Of a stretch of DNA of 40,189 bases, positions 9,195-17,426 are shown in pieces. Below the pieces are notes generated by a model. It was given only the letters and a program-made list of their open reading frames with translations. It was not told the DNA's origin and ran no database searches. Each line of letters opens with the position of its first letter. Within the stretch, counting starts at the first letter, position 1. The stretch is from Candidatus Poribacteria bacterium (GTDB lineage Bacteria; Poribacteria; WGA-4E; UBA9662): contig DTUY01000241.1 in assembly GCA_012963885.1 (NCBI GenBank), positions 21,410-61,598 on the forward strand, given 5' to 3'. The position numbers were made by a program, and so were the translations under genes.

Positions 9195-9955
9195 GTGGTT
9201 TAGCAAATCCTTATGAAAAGTTTGCTTATGCATACGACCGCATTATGTACAATGTCGATTACCCTCGCTGGGAGGAATACATCAATGACCTATTCCTCCG
9301 CTATAATCAGCAACCACAGAAAATGCTGGATCTCGCTTGCGGTACAGGGCAATTGACTATGCTTCTTGCCAAACGAGGCTATGAAATGTGGGGGGTTGAT
9401 CGGGCCGAAGGAATGTTGAAAATAGCGCGTCAGAAAACGGAACAATTGAATTTACACATTGAATTTCAACAGGGCGATATGCGTGACTTTGATCTCCCAC
9501 AGAAATTTGACACAATCATTTGTACCTATGACAGTATCAACTATATGGTTAATGAACAGGAGTTTGAGACTGCTTGCCGAAATGTGTCAAATCACCTTGA
9601 AAAATCGGGGGTTTTTATTTTTGATGTTACAACCGAGCGAAATATTGTCAAGCATTTTCACTCCCAGACTTTTGCCGAAAATGATCAGGATTATTCCTAC
9701 ATTTGGCAAAATATCTATACCCATGTAGATAAATTATGTCGTACATCACTTACTTTTTTCATACGGGAGGGAGATTTGTTTCGAAGATTTGAGGAGATGC
9801 ATATTCAACGGATTTTTGAAGTCAACACTATCAAACAAATGTTGCAGAAAACCGGCTATGATTTGGTTAGCGTCTATGATATGTACACATTTAGTAAACC
9901 ACACCGAAATACTGATCGAATCAATTTTACGGCCAGAAAAGTACGGGAATTATGA
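9191..9955 (+). CDS. Class I SAM-dependent methyltransferase
   Basis: A 254-residue Rossmann-fold methyltransferase. SAM-binding motif I is LDLACGTGQ at about residues 46-54. An acidic residue follows at the end of strand 2 (MWGVDRAEGML), then QGDMRDFDLP (motif II/III region) and FDTIICTYDSINYM. The N-terminal YEKFAYAYDRIM and the overall length fit the common Methyltransf_25/11 group whose substrates are diverse small molecules. Its ATG overlaps the previous stop, and AGAGGAG lies at about 9174-9180. The substrate cannot be deduced. It is convergent with the serine hydrolase gene, whose stop is only 2 bases away. Confidence 0.87.
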   Translation: MSGLANPYEKFAYAYDRIMYNVDYPRWEEYINDLFLRYNQQPQKMLDLACGTGQLTMLLAKRGYEMWGVDRAEGMLKIARQKTEQLNLHIEFQQGDMRDFDLPQKFDTIICTYDSINYMVNEQEFETACRNVSNHLEKSGVFIFDVTTERNIVKHFHSQTFAENDQDYSYIWQNIYTHVDKLCRTSLTFFIREGDLFRRFEEMHIQRIFEVNTIKQMLQKTGYDLVSVYDMYTFSKPHRNTDRINFTARKVREL

Positions 9956-9957
9956 GG

Positions 9958-10986
9958 CTAAAAATTGTAAAATTTGTCACGAAATTCAAGGATGCCTGTA
10001 TTTGAAGCATCGGGATGTACTCGGTTCGTTAATAGAATTTCATAAGTCCTTTTTTCAAGATTCAAGCGAATTGCGGTACCAGTAAAGCCTGTGTGGTAAA
10101 GCGATTTATCCGCAAGAACAACCCAACCAATACCACGAGACGAGTTAAGACCTTTCGTATATACCCTGCTGATTTGGTTGACACTATTTTGATTAAGGAC
10201 TTTTCCCCCTTTGTCAACTAACATCTGACAGAATTTCCCTAGATCTGATGTGGTTGAGAAAAGACCTGCATTTCCAGAAACACCGCTCAGATAATTCGCA
10301 TTTTCATCATGTACTTGTCCGATAATTACGCCGTCTCGCCAATCATATCTTTGGTATTTATCTGCTCTCCGACGTTCGAAGCTGTTTGAATCCTCAGTCG
10401 CTGCACATCGGTTAACTACATCCTCCGGCGGATTATAAAATGTATCGGTCATTTGCAGTGGATCAAAAATCCACTCTCTCGCTAGTTGATCAAGCTGCAT
10501 GTCGGTAGCTCTTTCGATGAGCATGCCAAGAAGAATATAGCCGAGACAACTGTAGACAACCTTTTCACCCGTTTCGTAGGCAAGTTCTATCTGGCTTAGA
10601 TACTCAAGTACTTGATCATTTGATGTGGTATTTAAGTAAACTGCAGTCCACGCCGGATAGCCCGACCGATGTGTTAATAGGTCCAAGATACTTATCTGAT
10701 TATGTTTTACTCCCGACAGATAGTGTTGTACTGATTCATTAAGATTTACCAGCCCCATCTCAACTAGTTTCATGATTAGTGTACCTATAACAATCGGTTT
10801 TGTGAGCGATGCAAGATCAAAGATTGTATCAGTCTCCATCAGCTGGATCTCTGGTTTAATCATCCGGTGTCCGAATGCTTTGTGGTATAATACGTTGCTA
10901 TCTTCAACTTTAAAGGCAACAGCTCCCGGGAATTTTTTTTCCAGAATTCCTTGGTTAATCAAACTTGATATTTGATGCTCGTCCAT
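9958..10986 (-). CDS. Serine hydrolase, beta-lactamase class C/esterase family
   Basis: A 342-residue penicillin-binding-protein-like hydrolase. The SxxK motif is Ser60-Leu-Thr-Lys63 (FDLASLTKP), and the HTG triad equivalent to KTG is in YHTGFTGTA near the C-terminus. The second motif, usually YxN, reads Tyr-Ser-Cys in VVYSCLGYILLG. Y-S-N and Y-S-D are more common there, so catalysis may differ. No signal peptide is visible, so the protein is likely cytoplasmic or exported by another route. Family members act as esterases, DD-peptidases or amidases, and the substrate is unknown. It is transcribed divergently from nnr across a 57-base gap. Confidence 0.87.
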   Translation of the reverse strand: MDEHQISSLINQGILEKKFPGAVAFKVEDSNVLYHKAFGHRMIKPEIQLMETDTIFDLASLTKPIVIGTLIMKLVEMGLVNLNESVQHYLSGVKHNQISILDLLTHRSGYPAWTAVYLNTTSNDQVLEYLSQIELAYETGEKVVYSCLGYILLGMLIERATDMQLDQLAREWIFDPLQMTDTFYNPPEDVVNRCAATEDSNSFERRRADKYQRYDWRDGVIIGQVHDENANYLSGVSGNAGLFSTTSDLGKFCQMLVDKGGKVLNQNSVNQISRVYTKGLNSSRGIGWVVLADKSLYHTGFTGTAIRLNLEKRTYEILLTNRVHPDASNTGILEFRDKFYNF

Positions 10987-11043
10987 ATTGCCCCTTCTTT
11001 AAAAAGCCATGCTGATTCTATCAGAGTTTAAGGATTTGATCAA

Positions 11044-12600
11044 ATGAGAATCGTGACTGCTGACCAGATGAGATCTATCGATAAACAGACTATCGAGAAA
11101 GTCGGTATTCCTGGCATTGTCTTGATGGAAAACGCCGGTCGTGCAGTTGTCCAATCGATATATAGTAATTTTCCCGACGCAAATCGGATCGCAATATTGG
11201 TTGGAAAGGGCAACAATGGTGGAGATGGGTTAGTTATCGCTAGACACTTGATGATGTCTAATGCCTCAGTAATTGTTTTCTTGTTTTCTTCGCCGGATCA
11301 GTTTCGAGGCGATGCTCAGAAGAACTTGTCCATTGTCCAAAACCTTGAAATTCCTATAAAGGAGATCAATTCGAAGACTAATTTGAAACAGATCAAGACA
11401 AGCCTTACAGAAGCGGATCTGATTGTCGATTCCATTTTTGGAATCGGACTATGTGGGGGAGTACACGGACATATTGGTGAAATTATCGAGGTAGTCAACG
11501 AAGCGAATACACCCATACTTGCCGTCGATATTCCTTCCGGTCTGAACGCAGATAACGGTCGAGTGGAAGGAGCATGTATTTGTGCCAATATGACTTTCAC
11601 CATTGGGTTACCCAAACGTGGGTTACTTACCTATCCCGGAGCAGAAATTGCCGGAAATTTAGAAATTATTCCCGCGCATGAAGTCGGCTTCCCCGAAAGC
11701 ATTATTGAAACTCATGATGTTGCCCTTAACTGGACGCAACACGAAGATGTCGAAAGGTTGCTACCGGATCGTCCCCCTAATTCTCACAAAACCAATTATG
11801 GACGCGTCTTTGTCGTGGCTGGATCAACCGGAATGACCGGTGCGGCTGCACTGGCAAGTGAGGCTGTCTTACGTGTCGGTGCAGGATTAGTAACGCTTGG
11901 GATTCCAGCCAGCCTTAATCTAGCACTTGAGGTAAAGCTGACTGAAGTCATGACCCTTCCGTTACCAGAAACAGATCAAGGTTCAATTGCCTTAGCTGCT
12001 GAATCACAGATTGGAGAGTATGTTGATCGAACTAAGTCTGTACTGGCAATCGGCCCTGGACTCTCTCAACACTCTGAAACAGTTGAACTCGTTAATCGTC
12101 TTGTTTCTCAACATGATAAGCCATTGGTTGTTGATGCGGATGGCTTGAACGCGATTACTCAGAAGCCGGATACGCTCAAATTCCTGAGTTCGGGATCAGT
12201 CTTAACACCTCATCCTGGTGAAATGTCACGGTTGATAGGTGTACCGATCTCGGAGATTGAGGCCGACAGGGTAAACATTGCCCAACAGTTCGTGCAGGAT
12301 TATCAACTAGTGCTTGTCCTAAAAGGTGCTCCTTCTATTGTCGCGGGGTATGATGGTCAGGCATGGATCAATTCCACAGGTAACACCGGAATGGCAACTG
12401 CCGGATCAGGCGATGTACTGACCGGTATAATCGCGGGGTTAATTGCGCAAGGCATAGACAGTCTTGATGCTGCAGTGCTTGGCGTGTATCTTCATGGCCT
12501 TGCTGGCGATTTAGCGTCGAAATCGGTTGGGCAACACGGTATGATCGCAGGCGATCTTTTGGAATATCTTCCTATTGCCATCGAACATTTGAGAGGATAG
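11044..12600 (+). CDS. nnr: Bifunctional NAD(P)H-hydrate epimerase / ADP-dependent dehydratase
   Basis: A metabolite-repair enzyme that epimerises and dehydrates damaged NAD(P)HX back to NAD(P)H. The N-terminal YjeF_N epimerase (about 1-210) starts with VTADQMRSIDKQTIE and contains LMENAGRAV and GKGNNGGDGLVIARHL. The C-terminal ribokinase-like dehydratase (about 230-515) contains TPHPGEMSRL, VLKGAP and GMATAGSGDVLTGIIAG. The 518-residue length is standard for the fused form. An AAGGA lies about 10 bases before the ATG. It is followed after one base by a CRP-like regulator gene, so both probably share a transcript. Confidence 0.96.
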   Translation: MRIVTADQMRSIDKQTIEKVGIPGIVLMENAGRAVVQSIYSNFPDANRIAILVGKGNNGGDGLVIARHLMMSNASVIVFLFSSPDQFRGDAQKNLSIVQNLEIPIKEINSKTNLKQIKTSLTEADLIVDSIFGIGLCGGVHGHIGEIIEVVNEANTPILAVDIPSGLNADNGRVEGACICANMTFTIGLPKRGLLTYPGAEIAGNLEIIPAHEVGFPESIIETHDVALNWTQHEDVERLLPDRPPNSHKTNYGRVFVVAGSTGMTGAAALASEAVLRVGAGLVTLGIPASLNLALEVKLTEVMTLPLPETDQGSIALAAESQIGEYVDRTKSVLAIGPGLSQHSETVELVNRLVSQHDKPLVVDADGLNAITQKPDTLKFLSSGSVLTPHPGEMSRLIGVPISEIEADRVNIAQQFVQDYQLVLVLKGAPSIVAGYDGQAWINSTGNTGMATAGSGDVLTGIIAGLIAQGIDSLDAAVLGVYLHGLAGDLASKSVGQHGMIAGDLLEYLPIAIEHLRG

Positions 12601-12601
12601 A

Positions 12602-13405
12602 ATGGAAAAGTTTTGGTACCTGAAGCACATCAACATCTACCAGCAGTTAAACGAGATTGAAATCACCGCCTTAAATCGTGTCTCTCGGGTCTGGAACATC
12701 AATCGCTATGAAGAGGTTCAAAGTGGTTCTGATACCGTGTATATTGTTAAATCGGGAAAAGTAAAACTGTGTAAACCACCAGAAGAAAGTGAAACTGACT
12801 TGGTTGAAAAGTTAACCATAGCAACTGTCGAAAAGGGAGAAATTTTTGGCGAAGTTCAAATGGATGATGGGCATGAAAATCAGCTGACAGTTGAATCACT
12901 TGATATCACTCATCTACAGATGCTATCACGCTATGAGTTTGAATTGCTAATGCGGAAGAATCCAAATCGATGTCTGCAGATCAGAAAATGGATTAGTCGG
13001 CGAAAAGTCGAGAACTCGATAGAAAACGTGATTGGTCGTTCTGCTTCGTCACGGTTGGCGACAGTATTGGCTTTTTTGGCGTCGAAATATGGCGTGCGTA
13101 GGCCGAAAAGCACCGAAATCAGAATTAGACTTTCCGATGAAAATTTAGCACGGTTGATTGGCATTGATCAACGATTGTGCTATGATTTGCTTGAAGAATT
13201 GAAATGGCGTGAAATCATTAAGAGCCGATGGGGGTGGATTAATCTGTTAGATCAATGGCAACTGAAGAAGATCGCCTCAGCTCGGCTGGAAGAAATCGAG
13301 CTAACCAAGAAAGAGGAAGAGAGACTTAAAGATGAGGCTGAGCAATTTGAACTTTCTCAGCCCAACGAGACCACTCCGATTAACACTAGCGGTAATCAGT
13401 CTTAA
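12602..13405 (+). CDS. CRP/FNR-like transcriptional regulator
   Basis: A 267-residue protein. The N-terminal cyclic-nucleotide-binding-type beta-roll (about 20-130) has VYIVKSGKVKLCK and EKGEIFGEVQM. A C-terminal winged helix (about 150-225) has SSRLATVLAFLASKYG and LSDENLARLIGIDQRLCYDLLEEL. No Cys cluster for an Fe-S centre is present. The usual R-S cAMP phosphate-cassette residues are not evident (the segment reads GEVQMDDG), so the ligand is probably not cAMP and may be absent. A charged helical tail rich in Glu and Lys follows from residue 225. The start is 1 base after the nnr stop with GAGAGGA just before. Its 3' end overlaps the convergent LamG gene by 20 bases. Confidence 0.82.
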   Translation: MEKFWYLKHINIYQQLNEIEITALNRVSRVWNINRYEEVQSGSDTVYIVKSGKVKLCKPPEESETDLVEKLTIATVEKGEIFGEVQMDDGHENQLTVESLDITHLQMLSRYEFELLMRKNPNRCLQIRKWISRRKVENSIENVIGRSASSRLATVLAFLASKYGVRRPKSTEIRIRLSDENLARLIGIDQRLCYDLLEELKWREIIKSRWGWINLLDQWQLKKIASARLEEIELTKKEEERLKDEAEQFELSQPNETTPINTSGNQS

Positions 13406-14166
13406 CATTACCCCAGGTTACGGCAATTTTACCTGTCGAATCAACGGCAAAGTTTTTATCGAAGCCTTTCATTGCATCAGTTAACTCTGCGGTCGTTACT
13501 GCCCGGTTAATAATGGCGACCTCATCGATCAGGCCATTCCAGTAGTCGCCTTCTGGCGCATTTGGATGCTTAGTGCCGATAAAAAGCGGACCGGTCGAAG
13601 GCATCATTTTGCCAGTGGACTTTTGCTCTGCAGTTTGTTTCCCATCGATATAAAGGGCTGTGGTTTTACCGTTGTATATGCCTGCCACGTGATGCCACTC
13701 ATTTTCCTTAAACATTGGGCATTGAACTCGTGCTGACACCTGGCCCTGCATCAAAACGGAAAAATCCGCCTTCTCGTAGCAAACGATATTGGTTATCGGA
13801 CCCTTCAGTTGATTTTTGCAGGAAACGGCGATTGCCGGTTGTGTCACTGACCAGTCCCCAAGCCAAAATACTAATTTGATCGGTTAAGTTTAGCGAATCG
13901 CTATTTTCAACTTTAACTCTCTGTTTTTTGTCGGCATTGAACTTGAGAGCCTTGCCGAATTTACCATCAACCCAAGTTGGTCTTTCGATCAATTTACCGT
14001 CGTTCCCATTTTCCGACGAATTTTTTAAGGTATTGCCAGATCCCTCATCAAACATCCAGATGGCAACGATGTCTTCCTTGGTAATTTCGGCCTTAGCCTG
14101 ATTGAAGCTAATGTGAACGACGAAACAGATTAGTAAAACGAAGAAAACTGCCTTTAAAATTTTCAT
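13386..14166 (-). pseudogene. LamG/concanavalin-like domain secreted protein, frameshifted
   Basis: Two overlapping frames on the - strand together make one protein of about 255 residues. The 5' part (14166 down to 13708) has a signal peptide ending NQAKA, then IVAIWMFDEGSGNTLKNSS, the first LamG strands, and runs to FFRFDAGPG. The 3' part (in frame from about 13745 down to 13386) continues with ENEWHHVAGIYNGKTTALYIDGKQ, GPLFIGTKHP and a GLIDEVAIINRA ending typical of LamG_3. The frames must switch by one base around 13715-13745. It is either a real disruption or a sequence error. LamG proteins bind glycans or mediate adhesion, and this one would be extracellular. AGGAGG lies 12 bases before the ATG, so the gene was expressed at some time. 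Confidence 0.8.
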
Positions 14167-14473
14167 GGTGAAAGAGATCCTCCTGATAACTAAGATTTAA
14201 TGTGATCTACCGCTTCTTTCCCATTTAGCTGAGAAGAAAGGGAGCAGATTCCTTGCACTTTCAGTCAAGTTATCGAGGTCCCCAACTGCGACGATGATCA
14301 TTATTGCCAACGCGAAAATCGGCTGCCTTTCCTTCATTAACAATATATTATAGCTCGCTATATTAAAAATTTTATTTTGTTGCTTTTAACTTGTTAAGCA
14401 TTTTGTTTGACTTAGTCTCTGCAAGATTTTCTAGAGCAGTCAAAGAAATATATATGAATAAATGCAATTTGAT
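14167..14473. other. AT-rich intergenic region without a gene
   Basis: About 307 bases between the start of the LamG gene and the end of the PLP-enzyme gene, both on the - strand. It should hold the LamG promoter and possibly the terminator of the PLP-enzyme gene. The stretch 14340-14460 is very AT-rich and includes a small inverted repeat, TATAGC-TC-GCTATA, at about 14350-14363. I see no open frame with coding character, no tRNA and no convincing -35/-10 pair. Confidence 0.5.
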
Positions 14474-15574
14474 CTATGCTAACGCTTGATCAAGATCGTA
14501 GATAATATCGGAGACAGCTTCCAAACCGACTGACATACGAATTCGATTATGTCCTCCTTGGCCAATGACGAGCGATTGGGCATCTCCAAGACTCACCCAC
14601 GGTTTACATAGCTTCACATTCTTTAGAAATCGGTGGTATATGTCGTTATCAATTGTTTCAAAATTAATCATCCCTCCAAAACCATTTGTCATCATCTTAG
14701 CAATTTCATGTCCTCGACTCGACGATAATCCCGGGTATGTTACCTGTTTGATTTTTGGATGTGATTCCAAGAACTCTGCGATGGACTGCGCGTTTGAACA
14801 ATGTAACTGCATTCGAACAGGTAGCGTTTTAATTCCCCGTAAAAGCAGGAAGGCGTTCTGTGGGCTCAGAATTCCACCATAAGCGTTTCGTATATGATCC
14901 ATCTGATGTCCCATTTCTTCCGTTTTACTGACAATAATTCCGGCAAGGGTGTCGCCATGACCACACAAGTATTTCGTCGCGCTATGTAAGACGATGTCAG
15001 CCCCCATGTCGAGAGGTCGTAAGAGATACGGAGTCAGAAAAGTATTATCAACCACAACAATCCCTCCTGAAGCTTGACCGATTTCAATCGCTGATTTCAC
15101 GTCAATGACATCAAGTGTAGGATTAGCAAAAGGTTCAAAGTAAACGACTTTGGTCTTTGTCTTAACCGCCTCTCTGAGTTGATCGAGATCTGTCATATCC
15201 ACGTAGACAACTTCTACGCCAAATTTAGAAAGATAAGTATTTAGAATCTCTTTAGTCCAAACATAAACAGTGTGATGACAAACAATTCGACTACCTGCTT
15301 CTAGCAAATTTGTAAGTACTTGGCTAATGGCTGATGTTCCACTGGCAGTTGCTGTGCCCCAAGCCCCCCGTGCAAGCGTCTTGACGCGAATCTCAAAAGC
15401 GTCTATGGTAGGATTCCCTGATCTGAGATATTGTCCATCAACAGTAGCTGCTTGGTAAATTGGCGTAGCCGACATGTTTTTGGATTCTCCAGCGTGTATT
15501 GCATCCGTGGAAAATTCACGATTAAAAGGTGAATCATAGATGGTTTTCGTCTGATGGCTTTGTTCTTTCATCAT
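14474..15574 (-). CDS. PLP-dependent trans-sulfuration-family enzyme (cystathionine gamma-synthase/lyase-like)
   Basis: Member of the Cys/Met metabolism PLP family, 366 residues. The PLP-binding lysine is Lys201 in HSATKYLCGHGD. Asp176 in VVVDNTFLTPYLLRPLDMGAD would pair with the pyridine nitrogen, and RSGNPTIDAFE at about 51-61 is the cofactor-phosphate region from the neighbouring subunit. It is somewhat shorter than typical MetB/MetC (about 380-400) and lacks the usual LYGGTY loop, having CHHTVYVWTKEIL instead, so the reaction (synthase, beta- or gamma-lyase, or homocysteine synthase) cannot be fixed from sequence. Two in-frame ATGs start the gene, with AAGGAAAC upstream. It is divergent from fluC. 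No other sulfur-metabolism gene is adjacent. Confidence 0.87.
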   Translation of the reverse strand: MMKEQSHQTKTIYDSPFNREFSTDAIHAGESKNMSATPIYQAATVDGQYLRSGNPTIDAFEIRVKTLARGAWGTATASGTSAISQVLTNLLEAGSRIVCHHTVYVWTKEILNTYLSKFGVEVVYVDMTDLDQLREAVKTKTKVVYFEPFANPTLDVIDVKSAIEIGQASGGIVVVDNTFLTPYLLRPLDMGADIVLHSATKYLCGHGDTLAGIIVSKTEEMGHQMDHIRNAYGGILSPQNAFLLLRGIKTLPVRMQLHCSNAQSIAEFLESHPKIKQVTYPGLSSSRGHEIAKMMTNGFGGMINFETIDNDIYHRFLKNVKLCKPWVSLGDAQSLVIGQGGHNRIRMSVGLEAVSDIIYDLDQALA

Positions 15575-15590
15575 TGTTTCCTTTATGCTA

Positions 15591-15613
15591 CAATCCTAGC
15601 CGAAATAGGATTG
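15591..15613. promoter_or_regulatory. Inverted repeat between the divergent PLP-enzyme and fluC genes
   Basis: CAATCCTA and TAGGATTG form a perfect 8-base inverted repeat with a 7-base spacer in the 60-base divergent gap. TAGCC at 15597-15601 and GGCTA at 15613-15617 can pair alternatively. It could be an operator or a small RNA hairpin in the fluC leader. It does not look like the fluoride riboswitch consensus. Confidence 0.35.
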
Positions 15614-15634
15614 GCTATGACTTTGAGAATTTGA

Positions 15635-16018
15635 ATGGTTCTAAAGAAGATTCTCTTTATTGCAATTGGTGGAGGTCTAGGTGCAAATGCACGATATTGG
15701 CTCGGTGTTTTAGTCAAAAACTATCTGGGCGATGAATTTCCCTATGCGACTTTTCTTGTTAATATCACTGGTTCTTTTCTGCTTGGTATGTTTTTGACTT
15801 TGATTAGCACACGTTACCCGAGTGCTAATCAAAGTTATCAATGGGCAATATCAATCGGTTTTCTGGGATCCTACACCACATTTTCTACATTTAAGTATGA
15901 AACTATGATGTTGGCTGAGACTGGGGACTACTTAGGAGCATTGATGAATACTGGGTTAAGTATATTCGTCGGACTAATTGCAGTCTGGCTGGGAATACGT
16001 ATTTTTTCTATTCTATAA
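15635..16018 (+). CDS. crcB: Fluoride-specific ion channel FluC (CrcB)
   Basis: Small dual-topology membrane channel that lets fluoride leave the cytoplasm. It has 127 residues and four hydrophobic helices. Family signatures are GGGLGANARYWLG near the N-terminus, FLVNITGSFLLG in helix 2 and GFLGSYTTFSTF in helix 3, the last carrying the fluoride-track Phe/Thr/Ser residues. As a single copy of normal length it would form a homodimer. The start at ATG 15635 fits the family's N-terminus. Its stop overlaps by 11 bases with the convergent repeat-protein gene. No fluoride riboswitch is recognisable upstream. Confidence 0.93.
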   Translation: MVLKKILFIAIGGGLGANARYWLGVLVKNYLGDEFPYATFLVNITGSFLLGMFLTLISTRYPSANQSYQWAISIGFLGSYTTFSTFKYETMMLAETGDYLGALMNTGLSIFVGLIAVWLGIRIFSIL

Positions 16019-17426
16019 TGTTTGAATTGAGCGGAATAAGATCTGCGTAGATGTCAATATCGTACGAATCTCCATTACGACCATCACTCCAAGCAATAAG
16101 CACCATGTTGTCAATCATAATAGCATCTGGTGTCATCTGTCCACCGTCAGCGAGACAGATTGGCATTCCATTTAGTGCCCAAAGTGACCTACCGTTTTTA
16201 TCTATTCGTTGAGCATAGATTGCAGATGTTGCTTCGTTACCATAATCACCACGATAATCGAGCCAGTATATAATTGTGCCATTCGATTTATCTCGAATCA
16301 GCTTGGGTTGACGTTGTTCGCCTTCTGCTGTACAAATCGGCAGGCCGTTTATTTCCCACATCGGTTCGCCATCACCATTGATCCATTGCGCGTAAATATC
16401 AGAAAAAACGTCCCGATCATCCCACCAAGTGACAACGATACCGCTAATACCCTGATTTACTTGCGCGATAAACGGTTGTTGTTGATTTTCTGGTTGATTG
16501 CAAATGACGATGCCATCAGGATTCCACAACCGTTGACCATTAGCGTTTATTCGCTGAGCATACAGATCTGACGTAGTGAAAATAGCAGGATCGTCGCGGT
16601 AATCTGACCACACCACGAAGGCTCCACCAGATCCATCGGAGATTGCCAATGGCCCTCCCTGATTTCCGTTTGCTTCACAAACAGTAATACCGCGATCCGG
16701 CCAGAGTTTTCGTCCCTCCGCACTAATTCGTTGCGAAAAAACTCTCCACTCTGGTGTACTAATATCCCACCAAGCAAAAATTGCACCGCCTGTCTGATCG
16801 GTTGTCAGAGACGGATCGTATTGATCCCCTTTACCATCATAGATGGCAACGCCATCCTTCCTCCAAATTGTTTCACCTTTCCCGTTAATCCGTTGAGCAA
16901 AAAGATCTTGCCTACTGTTTCGCCAATCTTCCCACACCACAATCACTCCATCTTCACCATCCGCTATGGCTCTGGGATCGTCTTGACTAGCCAAATTCTG
17001 ACAAAGAGGGACGCCATTTTTATCCCATAATTCTGTGCCATTTACGTCGATTCGCTGAGCATATAAATCCGGGTTACCATTGCGTGAATCTCTCCAGACA
17101 ATAATTGCACCATCGTTGTTCAAGACCGGAATGAGAATTGGCCATCCTTGGGACCCAGGCAGTTGACAGATGGCGATTCCATCCTCTTTCCATAAAGCTT
17201 TACCACTAGCATCAATCCGTTGAATGAAAACATCGCGATTTCCGTTTCGTGCATCCATCCAGGCGATTATGGCACCTCTATGACCGTCACTAACCAAATC
17301 AGGAAACAGCTGTTCATTTGATGCTGTACAAAGAGGTAAATTTGAATATTGTGCGATACACCGCTCTCCAGATAAGAATAACGTACTAACAAACCATAAT
17401 AACGCGTAGACAGGTATTCTATTCAT
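16008..17426 (-). CDS. Secreted protein with eight YAQRI-type repeats, probable beta-propeller
   Basis: Starting at the ATG at 17426, the protein has a signal peptide ([19 protein letters not shown], cleaved near CIAQ) and about 472 residues. The rest is eight units of roughly 55-60 residues, each with an I/L-C start, a Q-x-x-P stretch, DGxGGAIIxWxDxR, YAQRI and GxxLWxxxG, as in [16 protein letters not shown]. The repeat spacing and Trp/Asp pattern suggest a beta-propeller in the extracellular space; no enzymatic residues are visible. A frame continuing upstream into the dehydratase gene exists, but the internal ATG is chosen because it begins the signal peptide and has GGAAGG about 11 bases before it. 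It overlaps the dehydratase stop by 8 bases, implying coupled translation. Confidence 0.8.
   Translation of the reverse strand: MNRIPVYALLWFVSTLFLSGERCIAQYSNLPLCTASNEQLFPDLVSDGHRGAIIAWMDARNGNRDVFIQRIDASGKALWKEDGIAICQLPGSQGWPILIPVLNNDGAIIVWRDSRNGNPDLYAQRIDVNGTELWDKNGVPLCQNLASQDDPRAIADGEDGVIVVWEDWRNSRQDLFAQRINGKGETIWRKDGVAIYDGKGDQYDPSLTTDQTGGAIFAWWDISTPEWRVFSQRISAEGRKLWPDRGITVCEANGNQGGPLAISDGSGGAFVVWSDYRDDPAIFTTSDLYAQRINANGQRLWNPDGIVICNQPENQQQPFIAQVNQGISGIVVTWWDDRDVFSDIYAQWINGDGEPMWEINGLPICTAEGEQRQPKLIRDKSNGTIIYWLDYRGDYGNEATSAIYAQRIDKNGRSLWALNGMPICLADGGQMTPDAIMIDNMVLIAWSDGRNGDSYDIDIYADLIPLNSNIIE

Noticed and set aside
15575..15634. Fluoride riboswitch upstream of fluC
   Set aside because: I could not fit the conserved fluoride-riboswitch elements to these 60 bases.
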